Positions 9,067 to 19,231 of a DNA stretch of 64,000 bases are shown piece by piece. Below the pieces are notes generated by a model, which was given only the letters and a program-made list of their open reading frames with translations, was not told the origin of the DNA and searched no databases. Both the position numbers and the translations under genes were made by a program. Source of the DNA: Zychaea mexicana (Eukaryota; Mucoromycota; Mucoromycetes; Mucorales; Lichtheimiaceae); assembly GCF_025766255.1 (NCBI RefSeq), contig NW_026516680.1, forward strand, positions 248,001 through 312,000. Direction: 5' to 3'. Position 1 is the stretch's first letter. Each line of letters opens with the position of its first letter.

Positions 9067-9160
9067 AAAAAAATTCAATTTTTATTTTTTTCAAAAATTT
9101 AAATGTATGCATGCCAAGACATTCGTGCATGAATTATTTCAATAAAAATTAATTTGGCTA
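9067..9160 (-). repeat. Right terminal inverted repeat region
   Basis: The outer 14 bp (9147-9160) and the inner 20-nt block (9067-9086) are inverted copies of the left end. The spacing between the two blocks is 41 bp longer than on the left, so the ends are asymmetric. The inner block lies 81 bp ahead of the Rep ATG. Confidence 0.65.
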
Positions 9161-9224
9161 TCCTGACATATCTTAGCTAATAAGTCATCTAGGGTTACTA
9201 GATTGCATTAAAATCATCATAACC

Positions 9225-9374
9225 ATGGCCGGTCCCCTGTTTGGCGACCGCACTGAAGTACCCATCATCGGTAACGTGGAATTAAACAACCATATCCTGA
9301 AGAACATGGCTACGATAATGTCATCGGACATCTTCAAGGCTAATGAAGCGGTGGCCGTCAATATCCAAAAATGA
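9225..9374 (+). CDS. Possible short exon or small ORF, 49 codons
   Basis: An ATG in a good context (ACCATGGCC) opens 49 codons with ordinary amino-acid use (begins MAGPLFGDRTEVPIIGNVEL). It starts 65 bp outside the right end of the Rep/DDE element. I recognise no family. It may be the first exon of the decayed spliced gene that follows (9600-11030). Low confidence because of its length. Confidence 0.3.
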   Translation: MAGPLFGDRTEVPIIGNVELNNHILKNMATIMSSDIFKANEAVAVNIQK

Positions 9375-9599
9375 TTGCATGTATATTAATCCATACTACC
9401 TGATGATTGCTTTTCATTAACATGATTCATACCCACCATTCTCATCTTTTCAAAAATAATTATTCTGATTAAAACACGTCCCCCCTCATAATTCCATCAT
9501 GTTTCTTATACTCACCATGTTTTATATAGTATCCATCTAGCCACTAGTAGTTGTTTTATTAGCAGGGCATATCATCACAAATAAAAAGTTGTATCCCTC

Positions 9600-11030
9600 T
9601 TTTTTATAGTTGCGTTGGCTTGCAAGATGCTACACTCTACCGCAAGTCCAAGAAACGACACGTCTTGGGCAATGGCATATGCATTTATTTCAAAGATAGG
9701 CGAGACATGATCTACCTATGGCTTTAGATCAAATTGTTCAATGCCAGTTGTAGCTAGATAATGACCAGCATGATGGGCTTTCTGTTATTAACGCTGGACA
9801 CACCTTCTGTTACGTGCTCCATAGGAAGTCCATTCGAACAAATTTCCTATTTGGAAGTGGAGTATCTGCAAAGCCCCTAAGTTACTCAAGTGATATGGTT
9901 GGACGCGTCTTTATTTCGTGTGATTACAGCAGCAAGTAGTAGCAGCAACAACGAGTATAATATTTTTCTGCCTTGTCCTTTTTTACCATTTTCTATATCT
10001 TATTTGCACTGACGAGTATTATAGTCAAATTCTAGAACGACAGCCACACCACCCATGTCCCCCAATGAATACACAACTGCAATCGAAACTGGCGACCATG
10101 CTACATCGAGAGGGTAAATAATACTTTTTAAATGTTTGAAGTCAAAAGATTTTAGACTACTAGGTAGCTGCGTCTTGGATCAATATCTACATTTTATGGA
10201 TGATTCAGACCGCCTAAACCTGAGTTAAGCAACGATAAATGGTAAGATAGTCTTTACTTCTGTTCCTTAAATTTTTCATGTCTTACTGTAAATCATAATA
10301 TATACTCACATTAAACACTGCGAGTGGTATATAGATCATCAGGTACGAGGTCAATATCACACCGTTCCTGTCACGTAAGTCATGTCCTTTTTTGGTGCTT
10401 AATTTGACACTCTACATGTGTTCTCACACGACCTCAAACCCAATCTAGATCATCCTCTCTACAAGAAACCACTGCTCAGACAATTCAAAGTGCTCGCGAG
10501 TATGTTTACTATAGAAGATATCGGTTTTGCGCAATTTGTTTTAACGATAATTTATACTATATAGTATCTCGGATGCGCAAGAAACTGTTGCTCCCTTAAA
10601 CAAAACCGTTTGCAAGTAAGTATATAATTTCGGTTAGGAAAAAACAACAACAAGACAACTCCCCTAACCAGGGTTTCTCATTGATCTTCCATATAATGCA
10701 GTGATGCTCTTAGATCGAACCAACGATGCCGTCAAACAAGACAAGCAACGTAAGTTACATTTTCATAGAATGTATATTCAAGGCATAAGAAGAGTAATGT
10801 ATGTACATTTCATTTACACTGTTTATCATAGATCTGTACTAGACGGACAGCATCGAGAAGGAGGAGCAACAGAAGGATTACGAGCACCAAGCAATCGAAG
10901 AGTAGAACGTAGACGTGGAGGTAAAAACGACGTCAGAACGTCATAGTAGCAGAAAAAAAATTCCTCTACGATGTTCACAAGAGAGCAGTGAAGATGACAC
11001 GCCTTTGAAAAAGAAGAGCCGCATGTATTA
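9600..11030 (+). pseudogene. Decayed multi-exon gene, unrecognised
   Basis: From about 10055 onward there are well-formed donors (GTAAAT 10117, GTAAGA, GTAAGT 10374, GTATGT, GTAAGT, GTAAGT) and acceptors that delimit a run of exons of about 30-60 bp and a longer last exon. Splicing keeps phase in two different frames, and each frame meets TAA or TAG codons. The last exon reads well as acidic-then-basic sequence ending SSEDDTPLKKKSRMY at about 11030, but only across one or two TAG codons. Earlier, 9611-9960 holds coding-like fragments such as NGICIYFKDRRDMIYLW and INAGHTFCYVLHRKS in different frames. I conclude this is a once-spliced gene now broken. Function unknown. Confidence 0.4.
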
Positions 11031-11317
11031 AAGGTGTAGTAGTGATAAGTTTAAGTGTGGAAGTTCGCAAAAGAATAAAACGTAGTTCATATTTTTTTTT
11101 CGCGTTTGACATTTTCGCGTTTTCTTAACTGTTTGACACACTGTGGGAATTGCGACAACGACATCCGAGCAGCTAAATTCCACGCTCAAGTTGCATGGTG
11201 TCTGAAAAACTGGCAATAACAACAAGCACGCATGCAGCAAACCCAACCGCGAGAAATAGTAAACGAGCAAAAGTACTGGTTTTCCTTTTCCTTTTTTTTG
11301 TCGTTTGAAACTAAACG
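11031..11317. other. Intergenic, nothing seen
   Basis: T-rich stretches and short opposed open frames without motifs; no supported gene. Confidence 0.4.
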
Positions 11318-11584
11318 ATGCATAAACTCGTAAAAATATGCAGTATACCGATGCCTGCTACTTCTTTGGCAAGTCAAACATCGTCACCGAGAGAGGGATC
11401 GCTCCAACACAACTCACAAGAACAATCTGCTCGCGATGATAATGTCTCTATTGATGACCATGACTATGGCGATAGGCCTGGTACGGAAGCAGCTTCTGAG
11501 GAAGAGGACACAGAGGAAGAGGATCACGATCTCTTTGACGATGAGAGCTCGTTTGCCAGCATGGCAGTAATGAAGAAAGTGATG

Positions 11585-11624
<40 letters not shown>

Positions 11625-12135
11625 GCAAAGCATTGACGATGATAGAACGCCACTTCAGTATACCATTTACTCCCAAGAAAAGCTCACCAAGATCCAGGAA
11701 AAAAGTGTGGAGCTTTACAACCTATTGTATAGCAAAGGAGTCTCGCGCGAAATGCAGCAGGAGGTGGTCACCTTTATCAATGATTGGTTGTTGGATGATG
11801 ACTTTGGTAAGTGCAATTGCTTCGCGTCGATATTACACATACAGTACAACAAAATTCTAACTACAATTTATTAATCGTTTGAACGGATAGGCACAAAGAA
11901 GATATTAGTGCTCCTACGTTTATTCAAAGGCATCAAGGAAAGCAAATATGGAATGCCTTATCGACCCCCTCCAGATGACGAACGTAACAATAGACTTTAT
12001 GTTGCCGAAGCCGATAACATTGATTGTCTAGCTGGAACTTTACAGTCGATCAAATCGCCTCAGCACAACGTCTTTTACGTGTATCCAGGGATTCGGTCAT
12101 ATAGCTCAAAGCTTGGTGATACATCAAAAATTTGA
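11318..12135 (+). pseudogene. Acidic, poly-Q protein gene with a frameshift; possible transposon protein
   Basis: The N-terminal frame is Ser-rich then strongly acidic (AASEEEDTEEEDHDLFDDE). Just before a CAA run the sensible frame changes: the ATG frame would read the run as poly-Asn, whereas the next frame gives SNEESDE, poly-Gln, then EKLTKIQEKSVELYNLLYSK and VVTFINDWLLDDDFG, ending in a clean donor at about 11807. A second exon (from about 11893) is open to a stop at 12135. An acidic leader followed by a short helical block resembles the N-terminus of large CACTA/Plavaka-like transposases of Mucoromycota (weak inference). Most of such a protein would be missing. Confidence 0.4.
11587..11628 (+). 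repeat. (CAA)12-CAG-CAA microsatellite, poly-Gln coding
   Basis: Twelve CAA triplets followed by CAG CAA. In the frame that gives sensible downstream protein it encodes 14 consecutive glutamines. The frameshift that breaks this gene lies a few codons upstream, so slippage is not the direct cause. Confidence 0.9.
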
Positions 12136-12481
12136 AAGCATCATTACAAGTAGTAACCACCCATTTTTACTAAAATAAACCTGATTTCACATATTTTCAC
12201 CCTGGTGTTCACTATTTTTCACAATAAAAAAATTTGGTTATTTGGGTTGCAACCTTTGTTTACTATGTTTTACACAAATTCACCTCTTTAACCTATTTCA
12301 ACGTTGATTCACCAGTATTAACTAAAGCATTCAACCAAAATTTACAGAAAAGTGCTTAGTGATTTCTGGTAGCAACCGATCGTCCCCCTTATTAACCAGT
12401 TTTGACAGAGTTTAACAGGACATCACCTATATTGACCAGTATAAACCCAAAATTTTCCCGTGGTGTCTATTCATATAGCTA
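12136..12481. other. Intergenic with CACC/TTCACC-rich sequence
   Basis: No open frame. The stretch repeats short words such as TTTTCACC, TTCACC and TTGACCAG at irregular spacing. I cannot assign it to a known repeat. Confidence 0.4.
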
Positions 12482-14330
12482 GTGGCGTTATATTTTTCTC
12501 CAAACCTTTACGATAAAGATAAGCTATCTAAAATTGCCCAGCACTTTGTGTATGAAGGAGGCGACAATCAAATGTATGTCACGTACGAAACCAGACAATG
12601 GAGCAACCTTAATGGACGTTTTTTGAGCGACCAAAGGGTCGACCACCTAAAAGGCTCACGGCAACACCACCGGAGACAGAATTCATGCCTACCTGGCTCG
12701 TTCGGATATTTGATATGAAAATGGTTCCAGGTTCTAGCATCAACGAAGGATACTGCGCATTGTTCTACTCCTGGAATTGGTCGGGTGATATAGTCAAAGA
12801 TGAAATTACCGGCGATACCACTCGAGATGACCAAGGTAACACAGGATCATATTTCCTGCGCCCAAACACCGTGTTGTACGAAAAATCTAAGAGGCCGAAG
12901 CGCATACCTCCTCGTCGTCATAGCACGATGGCGTTAAACTTGTAAAGTTTGAAGGCATCATCCAACAAGTATGCAATGGCTTCAATATCAGATACATTTG
13001 GTATGACCGGTTGTGTATCAACCAAGGCGACAAAAAGGAAAAGTATCGCGAAATTAAACAAATGCATCAGATATATAGCAATGCCTACTGCACGATAGCA
13101 TTGATACCAGATTTTTACGTGGATCCACAAAACACATCACAGTTGGGTCAACCTGTCCAAGCGCCTAATACATTATATACCTGGATTGCGCAATTTGAAT
13201 GGTTCAGCCGCGTGTGGACACTTGAAAAAGCAATAATGTCTTCACGGATAATTTTTGTAGGTCGCAATATACATACGTGGTGGTATGCCGCACGCAATTT
13301 TCCGCCTCTGGCACCCCTCTGCCTACCATCGCAACAATGACACAATGCCTGCACTGTTCTGCAGCACGCGCAGATGCGCACAACAACTAAAGAACATGAT
13401 CGAGTATTTGTCCTTAGCAATATCTTCCCTGAAGCTATGACAAACTTTACTATGACTTACAAGAGTCCATTAATCGAGTCGATGGTGCACTTTTACGGCG
13501 AGTAAGCAGAAGAGGATCTTTCCATTTTGTGTTTTTCTCGGCATGGTACTTCCAGAACCATTGGACGCGTACGGTCCGCCAGGAACGGTAGAATCACAAG
13601 ACAGTACAACGTTCCTATCCAAAAGTTTGATCAACCTTCCTGGACTAGTGTTGCCGGAGAACATGTCTTACCTAGAACGGGCCGACATCTTGAAGCACCC
13701 TTCAACAGTACGCTGTGACAGAAAGGATATTACAGGTGACTTGTACCGCTGTTTCCGGCGATTCTTCACTCGTACTAGAATCATCATTTCGACTCGGCTA
13801 CAAATATCTACCTCCTTTGCCTGCAGAGCGATATTGCACTGCTATTGCATATATTGTAATCCGATGATGGTGGTGCTACTGACGATGACGATGATGACTT
13901 GCAGCTAGCTGCTTCAATCACGTTGCCCGGACATTAAAGCCCTAAAACAGTGTTTTTTGGACAAGTATCCAGCCGTGATGCCCAAGACAAACTCATGCAT
14001 AATGATGCCTCATACCAACTTCGGCTGCTGTCGCATTTGATCCCTTTCAAAAAGATGGACCTCGCCTGGTGTGATACTACTTTGTCAAAAGAATCTTTTA
14101 CACGGTTTCTTGGGTTTCGCATAACTGAAATGGTTTCTCTTCCACACAATATGTAAATCTTTCTGGATTCCCCTTCGGATGCATTCCCAATCAAAAGCTT
14201 TATCCAATCATCCGTAAAGATGGTGATAATAGCTCGTATTACAAGGCAACTTGGTATATGCGGAGTAGAGAATCCCGACTACTTCTTTTCAGACTATGCC
14301 GTACCCGAGCAAACATTCACAATTCATTAA
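12482..14330 (+). pseudogene. HET-domain protein pseudogene (paralogue of 21819-23498)
   Basis: HET-domain proteins mediate heterokaryon incompatibility responses in fungi. This region follows the intact gene downstream almost end to end but in shifting frames. Matches include MYVTYETRQWS, KFEGIIQQVCNGFNIRYIWY, LCINQGDKKEKYREI, MHQIYSNAYCTIALIPD and WTLEKAIMSSRIIFVGRNIH, then a broken middle, LLSHLIPFKKMDLAW, a YYKAT block and a final FTIH before the stop. The best intact block is about 12937-13340. It also keeps 31 codons (from 12482) ahead of the MYVTYETRQ block that the intact copy lacks. Frameshifts and stops throughout rule out a full protein. Confidence 0.85.
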
Positions 14331-14457
14331 AACAAGTGTCCTCACCCTTGCTCAACTTAACTTCTATCCTTTCCCCTTCCTCAAACCCTCATATAACATA
14401 ATATGGTAGCATTAATTTATTTATATATAATTGATATTTACATGCGATGATAATTGA

Positions 14458-15254
14458 TTACTTCTTGTTATAAGCGAGCCATACAGCCAAACCACCCACC
14501 AAAGCACCCACTGCCGTTGGCAAGCTCAACAGCTGCTGACAGGTGCTCTCTGTCTTCTCTTGGATCGTGGCCTCGGGGTTACAGTAGTATTTTGCAAAGT
14601 AATCGTTTTGGATCCACAAAAGTTTGTTGAATGCGGACAATGCGGCCCCAAGCTGGTCCTCGGGCAATTTCAACGACAAAATACCGCCAACCAAGGTAGT
14701 CTCGACGTATCCCATGAGCGCGTTGATGTGAATGTAATCGACGTTGATCTTGCTCTTCTTTTGAGGCGTGTCAGTATGGATTTTGGCAACCCAGTCCAAG
14801 TAGCGGAGCATGCGCTCGTCGTAGGGCCCGGACAAGAGCTTGTTCAAGTACTTTGACAAGAAATCTTTGCGGAATTTGATTTGCGGATGGTCGAGTGTCA
14901 AGTCTTCGAGCGACGCAGCTGTTTGACCTTCGAAACCTTCGTTCTTTGGCAAAAAGTGCTTCTTGGTGATATCGTAGGTGAACAGCTTGGCATATACGGC
15001 GTCGACAACGACCGGCACAAGCGGTCTGATCTTGTCGGCTACGCTTTCGATGGCCTTGATGTCGTCAGCGCCTGTTAGAAAATTATGCAATAGCGTTTCA
15101 GTAAACAGGAATAAAACGAGCTGCGAGTGCACGTGCGGGAGACGTGCGGAGAGAAAAGGTGTGTATAAAACCTACCAAAGTCCATGAACTGGCTGACATA
15201 GTTAAATCGGTATTCACCGTCAGAGTAGAGTTGGGAGCGATCAATGTGCTGCAT
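14458..15254 (-). CDS. Protoglobin-domain protein with C-terminal membrane anchor
   Basis: Exons 15254-15177 and 15071-14458 join in phase (FMDF, then G split across the junction, then ADDIK), giving 230 residues. Protoglobins are haem-binding globin-fold domains best known from archaea and bacterial globin-coupled sensors; fungal members exist. Visible signs are the N-terminal YRFNYVSQFMDF, a first helix (IRPLVPVVVDAVYAKLFTYD), an RKDFLSKYLNKLL segment, KIHTDT, YIHINALMGYVETTL (His candidate for haem contact) and LLWIQNDYFAKYY. The last 20 residues (LPTAVGALVGGLAVWLAYNKK region) form one hydrophobic helix with a short basic end, a tail-anchor layout. No output domain is attached. The ATG was chosen because it opens the globin N-terminus directly; a TATA-like run lies about 80 bp upstream. 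Confidence 0.85.
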
Positions 15255-15329
15255 AGTGCAAGTGTTGGAGAAGTAAAAGAGGAATAGTGCTGTGCTTTTT
15301 TTTGTTTGGCGCGCCGTCAACCCCCATGA

Positions 15330-15341
15330 TTATATATATAC
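15330..15341 (-). promoter_or_regulatory. TATA-like element for the protoglobin gene
   Basis: An alternating TATATATATA run lies about 80 bp upstream of the protoglobin ATG on the minus strand. Placement fits a core promoter; it is not proven. Confidence 0.4.
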
Positions 15342-16302
15342 CTGTTCCATGGCAAGTTTTTTTTTTTTTCATTCGGCGACAATCGTTTTGCCATTTTCGG
15401 ATAACAAACAAATGTACGCAAAAAATCGAACGATGTTGCCTCCCGACATGCTCCCTTTGGGTTACCGATTACTTTACCATCTGGCTAAACTTTAGATATC
15501 TTGATTTCATTAAATCAAAGAGAGCAATGGCTTCTATCTCGGTGGCGTGCTTTACTGGGTGAGCATACTCTGTCGTCCATGCTGCTCTAACAAAGAGAAG
15601 AAAGATGATGCTGATACGCACCACGCAAGAAAAAGGAAGTTGTTGATATCTGTGTGCAGATTGAAGCAGTGGCATGAGTCATCGTGTTCAGCCGTGTACT
15701 TGAATAAGAATTCCGATTCCTTCTTGTTCCATTACAAGAACATGCCATCAATACCTGACAGATGGCTTGGTTTTGCGACAACTATCACACGTTTTGCATG
15801 TACGTTGCACAAGATTCGTCAGCACGTTGCCTGCCCGTTATGCCTTCTTTATGGCAGAAGATATGGGGACAGACTGAGTACTTTGTTATTGCCGGCCCAG
15901 CGGTTTGGGTGAGAAATCCATACCATCTGATTCTTCTGTGCACATTGAAATATGGTGTTGTTCCGGTCGGGATGTAGTCTTTGAATCTATCTAAGCGCTT
16001 TAATCTGTATGATTTCACATATCATATCCAGGCTATAGGCTTTTGTACAACTATCTATCCATCATATTAACTTTTAAGTGCATCCTACTGAAATCATGCT
16101 TATTTCTTGGGATAAACACAGAGATACAGACATAAAGAGAAAACGCTTGTTCTTTGACGATGTGTGATTATTTATTAGCAAAACAAAACTGGTATGAAAT
16201 ACGCGTAGACATAACGGCGTTTTTCCCATTGTGTTTACAACAGCATAGATATAATATAAAGATATGATACTTGACTAGATTATTCAAATGATTAGAGGGT
16301 AT
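15342..16302. other. Intergenic with possible gene remnants
   Basis: Several short open frames on the plus strand, for example 15762-15977 containing SLWQKIWGQTEYFVIAGPAV, look mildly coding-like. None has a recognisable domain or splice context. I treat them as remnants or chance frames. Confidence 0.3.
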
Positions 16303-17982
16303 TTACTCTTTGTTGCCATATTGCTTCTCATACACCTTGAGATAATCTTCCAGCTCCTTTTTATGGAAAGTGACATAATCTTGTGCGTAATTGCCCATCA
16401 ATTCTACGAATTCTGGCGTAATAGTTTCGGCTAATGATTGGAAACAGTCAGTCAATACATACGAACGTTGAGTACTATGGATTTGCAGCAGTTTTCGATA
16501 TACTTACGAGCAGGAGGAGCAGGCTCTTGTTCACGAATCACGTCACCAGGCAATGCCATCAAGGTTTGAGCTGTTTTTTTTATAATGAATTAGGATACGA
16601 CTGCTGGTTCAGGTAGACTTTTGCGTTGTCATCTTTTTCCCCCTTACCATTACGAGTCTCATCTTCGATGAGCAAAAGAACTGCATTGACAACGTTCTCA
16701 GTAGTAGTTTTTGGGATCTTATCAACCAAATTGAGAACAGGTCCACCGCGGGAAAGCTGATCCGGGTTTGGCACAAGCATATCGGTCTCTTTTTAGGCCC
16801 AATAGAATTTTAGAGTTAGTGACCTATTTGATTTTATACGGATGTACTATTCTTTCTGCTACATACCGACAAAATGGGGGCACACTAGAATGGTATCACA
16901 TCAAAGGCAAACATTTAGCACCTTTATCACTCACTCGTATACATATTCTTTCTTTTCTGCCGTATTGTTACCTGCATTCACACGAACGTTACAGATTTGA
17001 GGGAGCATGGAGAAACAGCGTGTCCAACCGTTCATAGCGTGTTTGGAAGCGACGTATGCAGACATGGATCTATTCATTTTGTAATTACAGGTGTGAGCAC
17101 GGCAAGCAGTTGCATTTTATATAAAGCACACCCTTCCAGCAATCTCATCGCTCAAAATTACATACGGCACAGCATTCGATCCAAGAGTGGATGAGCAGTT
17201 GATGATAACACCTCCACCTCTTTTGGCCAAGTGAAGCATGGCAATTTTCGTTCCTATGGCGGTACAAGCAGGTGGTGATAGCTGTCAACATAAAAGTCCC
17301 GCTGGGCTCTACCATCCCATTGAAAAAAAAAACTCTTTCCCTTTTAAACCCTCTACCTTTCATAGTGCCTACAGCGTTCACATTCATTGCTCGTGCATCA
17401 TTCTCATCTTGAAAAAAGTCAGAATTATATCAGGCCCATTTCGCAAAAACAAATAGTTCATTGTGCGTCAAGATCGCTTACCATCAGGGGGCAAAAAGAT
17501 AATGTCGGTAGCATTACCAGCGACACCAGCATTCAAATAAGCAATCTATGTACATAACTAGAATGAGCAACAGCGACAGCTACATCAATCTCATAATCCT
17601 TTAAGCTTTTCAAGCTAAGTTTTCTTTTTCTGTTACTTACATCAACTCCTCCGAATTCCTTTTCGGCAAACTGGAAAAGAGCGATATTGTCCTTGTAGGT
17701 GGTAATATCGGTCTGTTTGAAGGCAGCTACTTTGCATCCAGCGCTAACAGTATCAAATCAGTTTATACATGTATTCATTGGCAACAACTATCTTCTTTGG
17801 CTTAATTAAACTTACGCAGCGTTAAACTCGTCCACTGTAGCAGTGCCTTGAGCAACGGTAGTGTTGCCGATAACGACCTTGGCACCACGTTCAATCAATG
17901 CCGCAGCAACAGCCTTGCCTAGACCGCGTCCACCACCAGTAATTACTGCAACTTTGCCTTCCAATGTTCTTTCAACGGTCAT
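16303..17982 (-). CDS. Short-chain dehydrogenase/reductase, ten exons
   Basis: NAD(P)H-dependent oxidoreductase of the SDR family, 306 residues. Exons, in order: 17982-17816, 17743-17641, 17545-17482, 17407-17357, 17253-17166, 17069-16972, 16884-16867, 16788-16648, 16570-16508, 16430-16303; every junction is GT-AG and in phase. Motifs: TGGGRGLG (Rossmann cofactor loop, residues about 15-22), LNAGVAG (NNAG equivalent), MNVNAVGT, VIINCSSTLGS (catalytic Ser), YVASK (catalytic YxxxK) and RVNAVCPHFVETDM. The length and fold are classical SDR; no transit or signal peptide is evident. Substrate cannot be told. Exon 7 is only 18 nt. A decayed relative lies at 24219-25366. Confidence 0.9.
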
Positions 17983-19231
17983 GATACCTGAGAGTTATTT
18001 TTTTTTTGTCTAGAAGGAAAAGAAAGAAAAAGATAGTAGTAACAACCGCGATCCTCTTTATATGTCCGTAATCTCGAGGGTAATACCTATATTTACCAGC
18101 TCCTGTCACTTGGTGTTTTCTCTGTGCATGTAGGGGCCCGAGTAGCTTATCAAGATATATAGTATGATACTTTTGGTGCGATGCTCGAGTTACAGTTGTG
18201 CTACTGTGTCTATAGAGCGTGTTAATACAAAGATTCTACGCTTTCGTACCACTACATATACAAAGCTTAAGCGGAGTAAGCGCATGTATCACATGGGATG
18301 AAGGAGTTGACATGATGTTCTTCTCCAAGCGACAGTATTCTCACCGAGAATGAAATGAGACTACAGCAATCGAGCTACGTAAAAAGTGACACATACATTA
18401 AAATTGATTTTAATTTTGCAGATATATAACGCAATGAATGGTGGTATAACCAACAAACTTTCAGAGAGCACATATAGCATGTAGCATAGATACAGGGATG
18501 CGTTAAAGAAGTGTGCATCGAGAATCGCTTTTCAAACCCAAATTTTGGAGCCCGTCCTGATACTCGGTTTTCGGGATTGTTGTACATAAACTTTATTTAA
18601 TTGGTGGTGCGCACCCACCCCTCCTCTACTAGCCTAGAGCGAAGTCAATATAAATTAATGTTTCTTAAACTGATAATTTTCATACTTCATGGACTCTGTA
18701 TACGAACATGTGACTGGAGAACTCTACATTAAACGACAGCGAAGATGCCCTATTGTGAGCATAATACCATACATCATGATCCATTCTTACGTCCTAAGTA
18801 TTTAGAAGCGACAACTGAGCGATTCGTACAGACACGAAAAGAATGTAATGGTAGTGTATAGCGTATTGAGTGATTGAGGATGTCTTGTACCAGTGTCGTC
18901 GAACCCATATATCAACATTCGCTTATCTTCATTCAAAACTACATTTACTACTGGAGGTCAAGAGTAAGAATATGTCACACTTCTCTGCGTCTTAGACCCG
19001 TACAGAAAATAAAGCTGTCATGGTCAGCCTGTACTGTATCCTTCTACCTCCCCCAATTCCATCAACTTTCTTGTCAAACCGGCATCTTATGCAAACATAA
19101 CCATATAGCCTATCTATGCTCGTTTTTCAATGTAGTGGCAGCAGGACCTTTTTTTAAAATTACCGAATGACCAAGAAAGAATAATAGATGACGTTGCATA
19201 AAAAATGTGTGCATGTGTGCGTATATCATGT
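17983..19231. other. Intergenic, no supported gene
   Basis: Contains the upstream region of the SDR gene (T-run at about 18000) and the downstream side of Tma20. Open frames here are short and without motifs. Confidence 0.4.

Larger units (their letters stand above)
5274..9160. mobile_element. Rep/DDE/chromodomain mobile element with terminal inverted repeats
   Basis: A 3887-bp AT-rich unit. Its left end reads TGGCCGAATTAATT (5274-5287) and the reverse complement of its right end (9147-9160) reads TAGCCAAATTAATT, a 12/14 match. A perfect 20-nt inverted repeat lies further in (5307-5326 against 9067-9086), 69 and 81 bp ahead of the two start codons. Inside are two convergent genes that meet with 2 bp between their stops: a DDE transposase with a C-terminal chromodomain (+) and a CRESS-DNA-type Rep (-). 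Both carry breaks, so this copy is probably dead. I see no convincing target-site duplication, so the exact ends are provisional. I know of no described element combining these genes, but I could not search. Confidence 0.7.

Noticed and set aside
10055..10116. ATG frame beginning MSPNEY as a definite gene start
   Set aside because: A second splice-consistent frame uses the same exons, and both hit stops, so no single model is supported.
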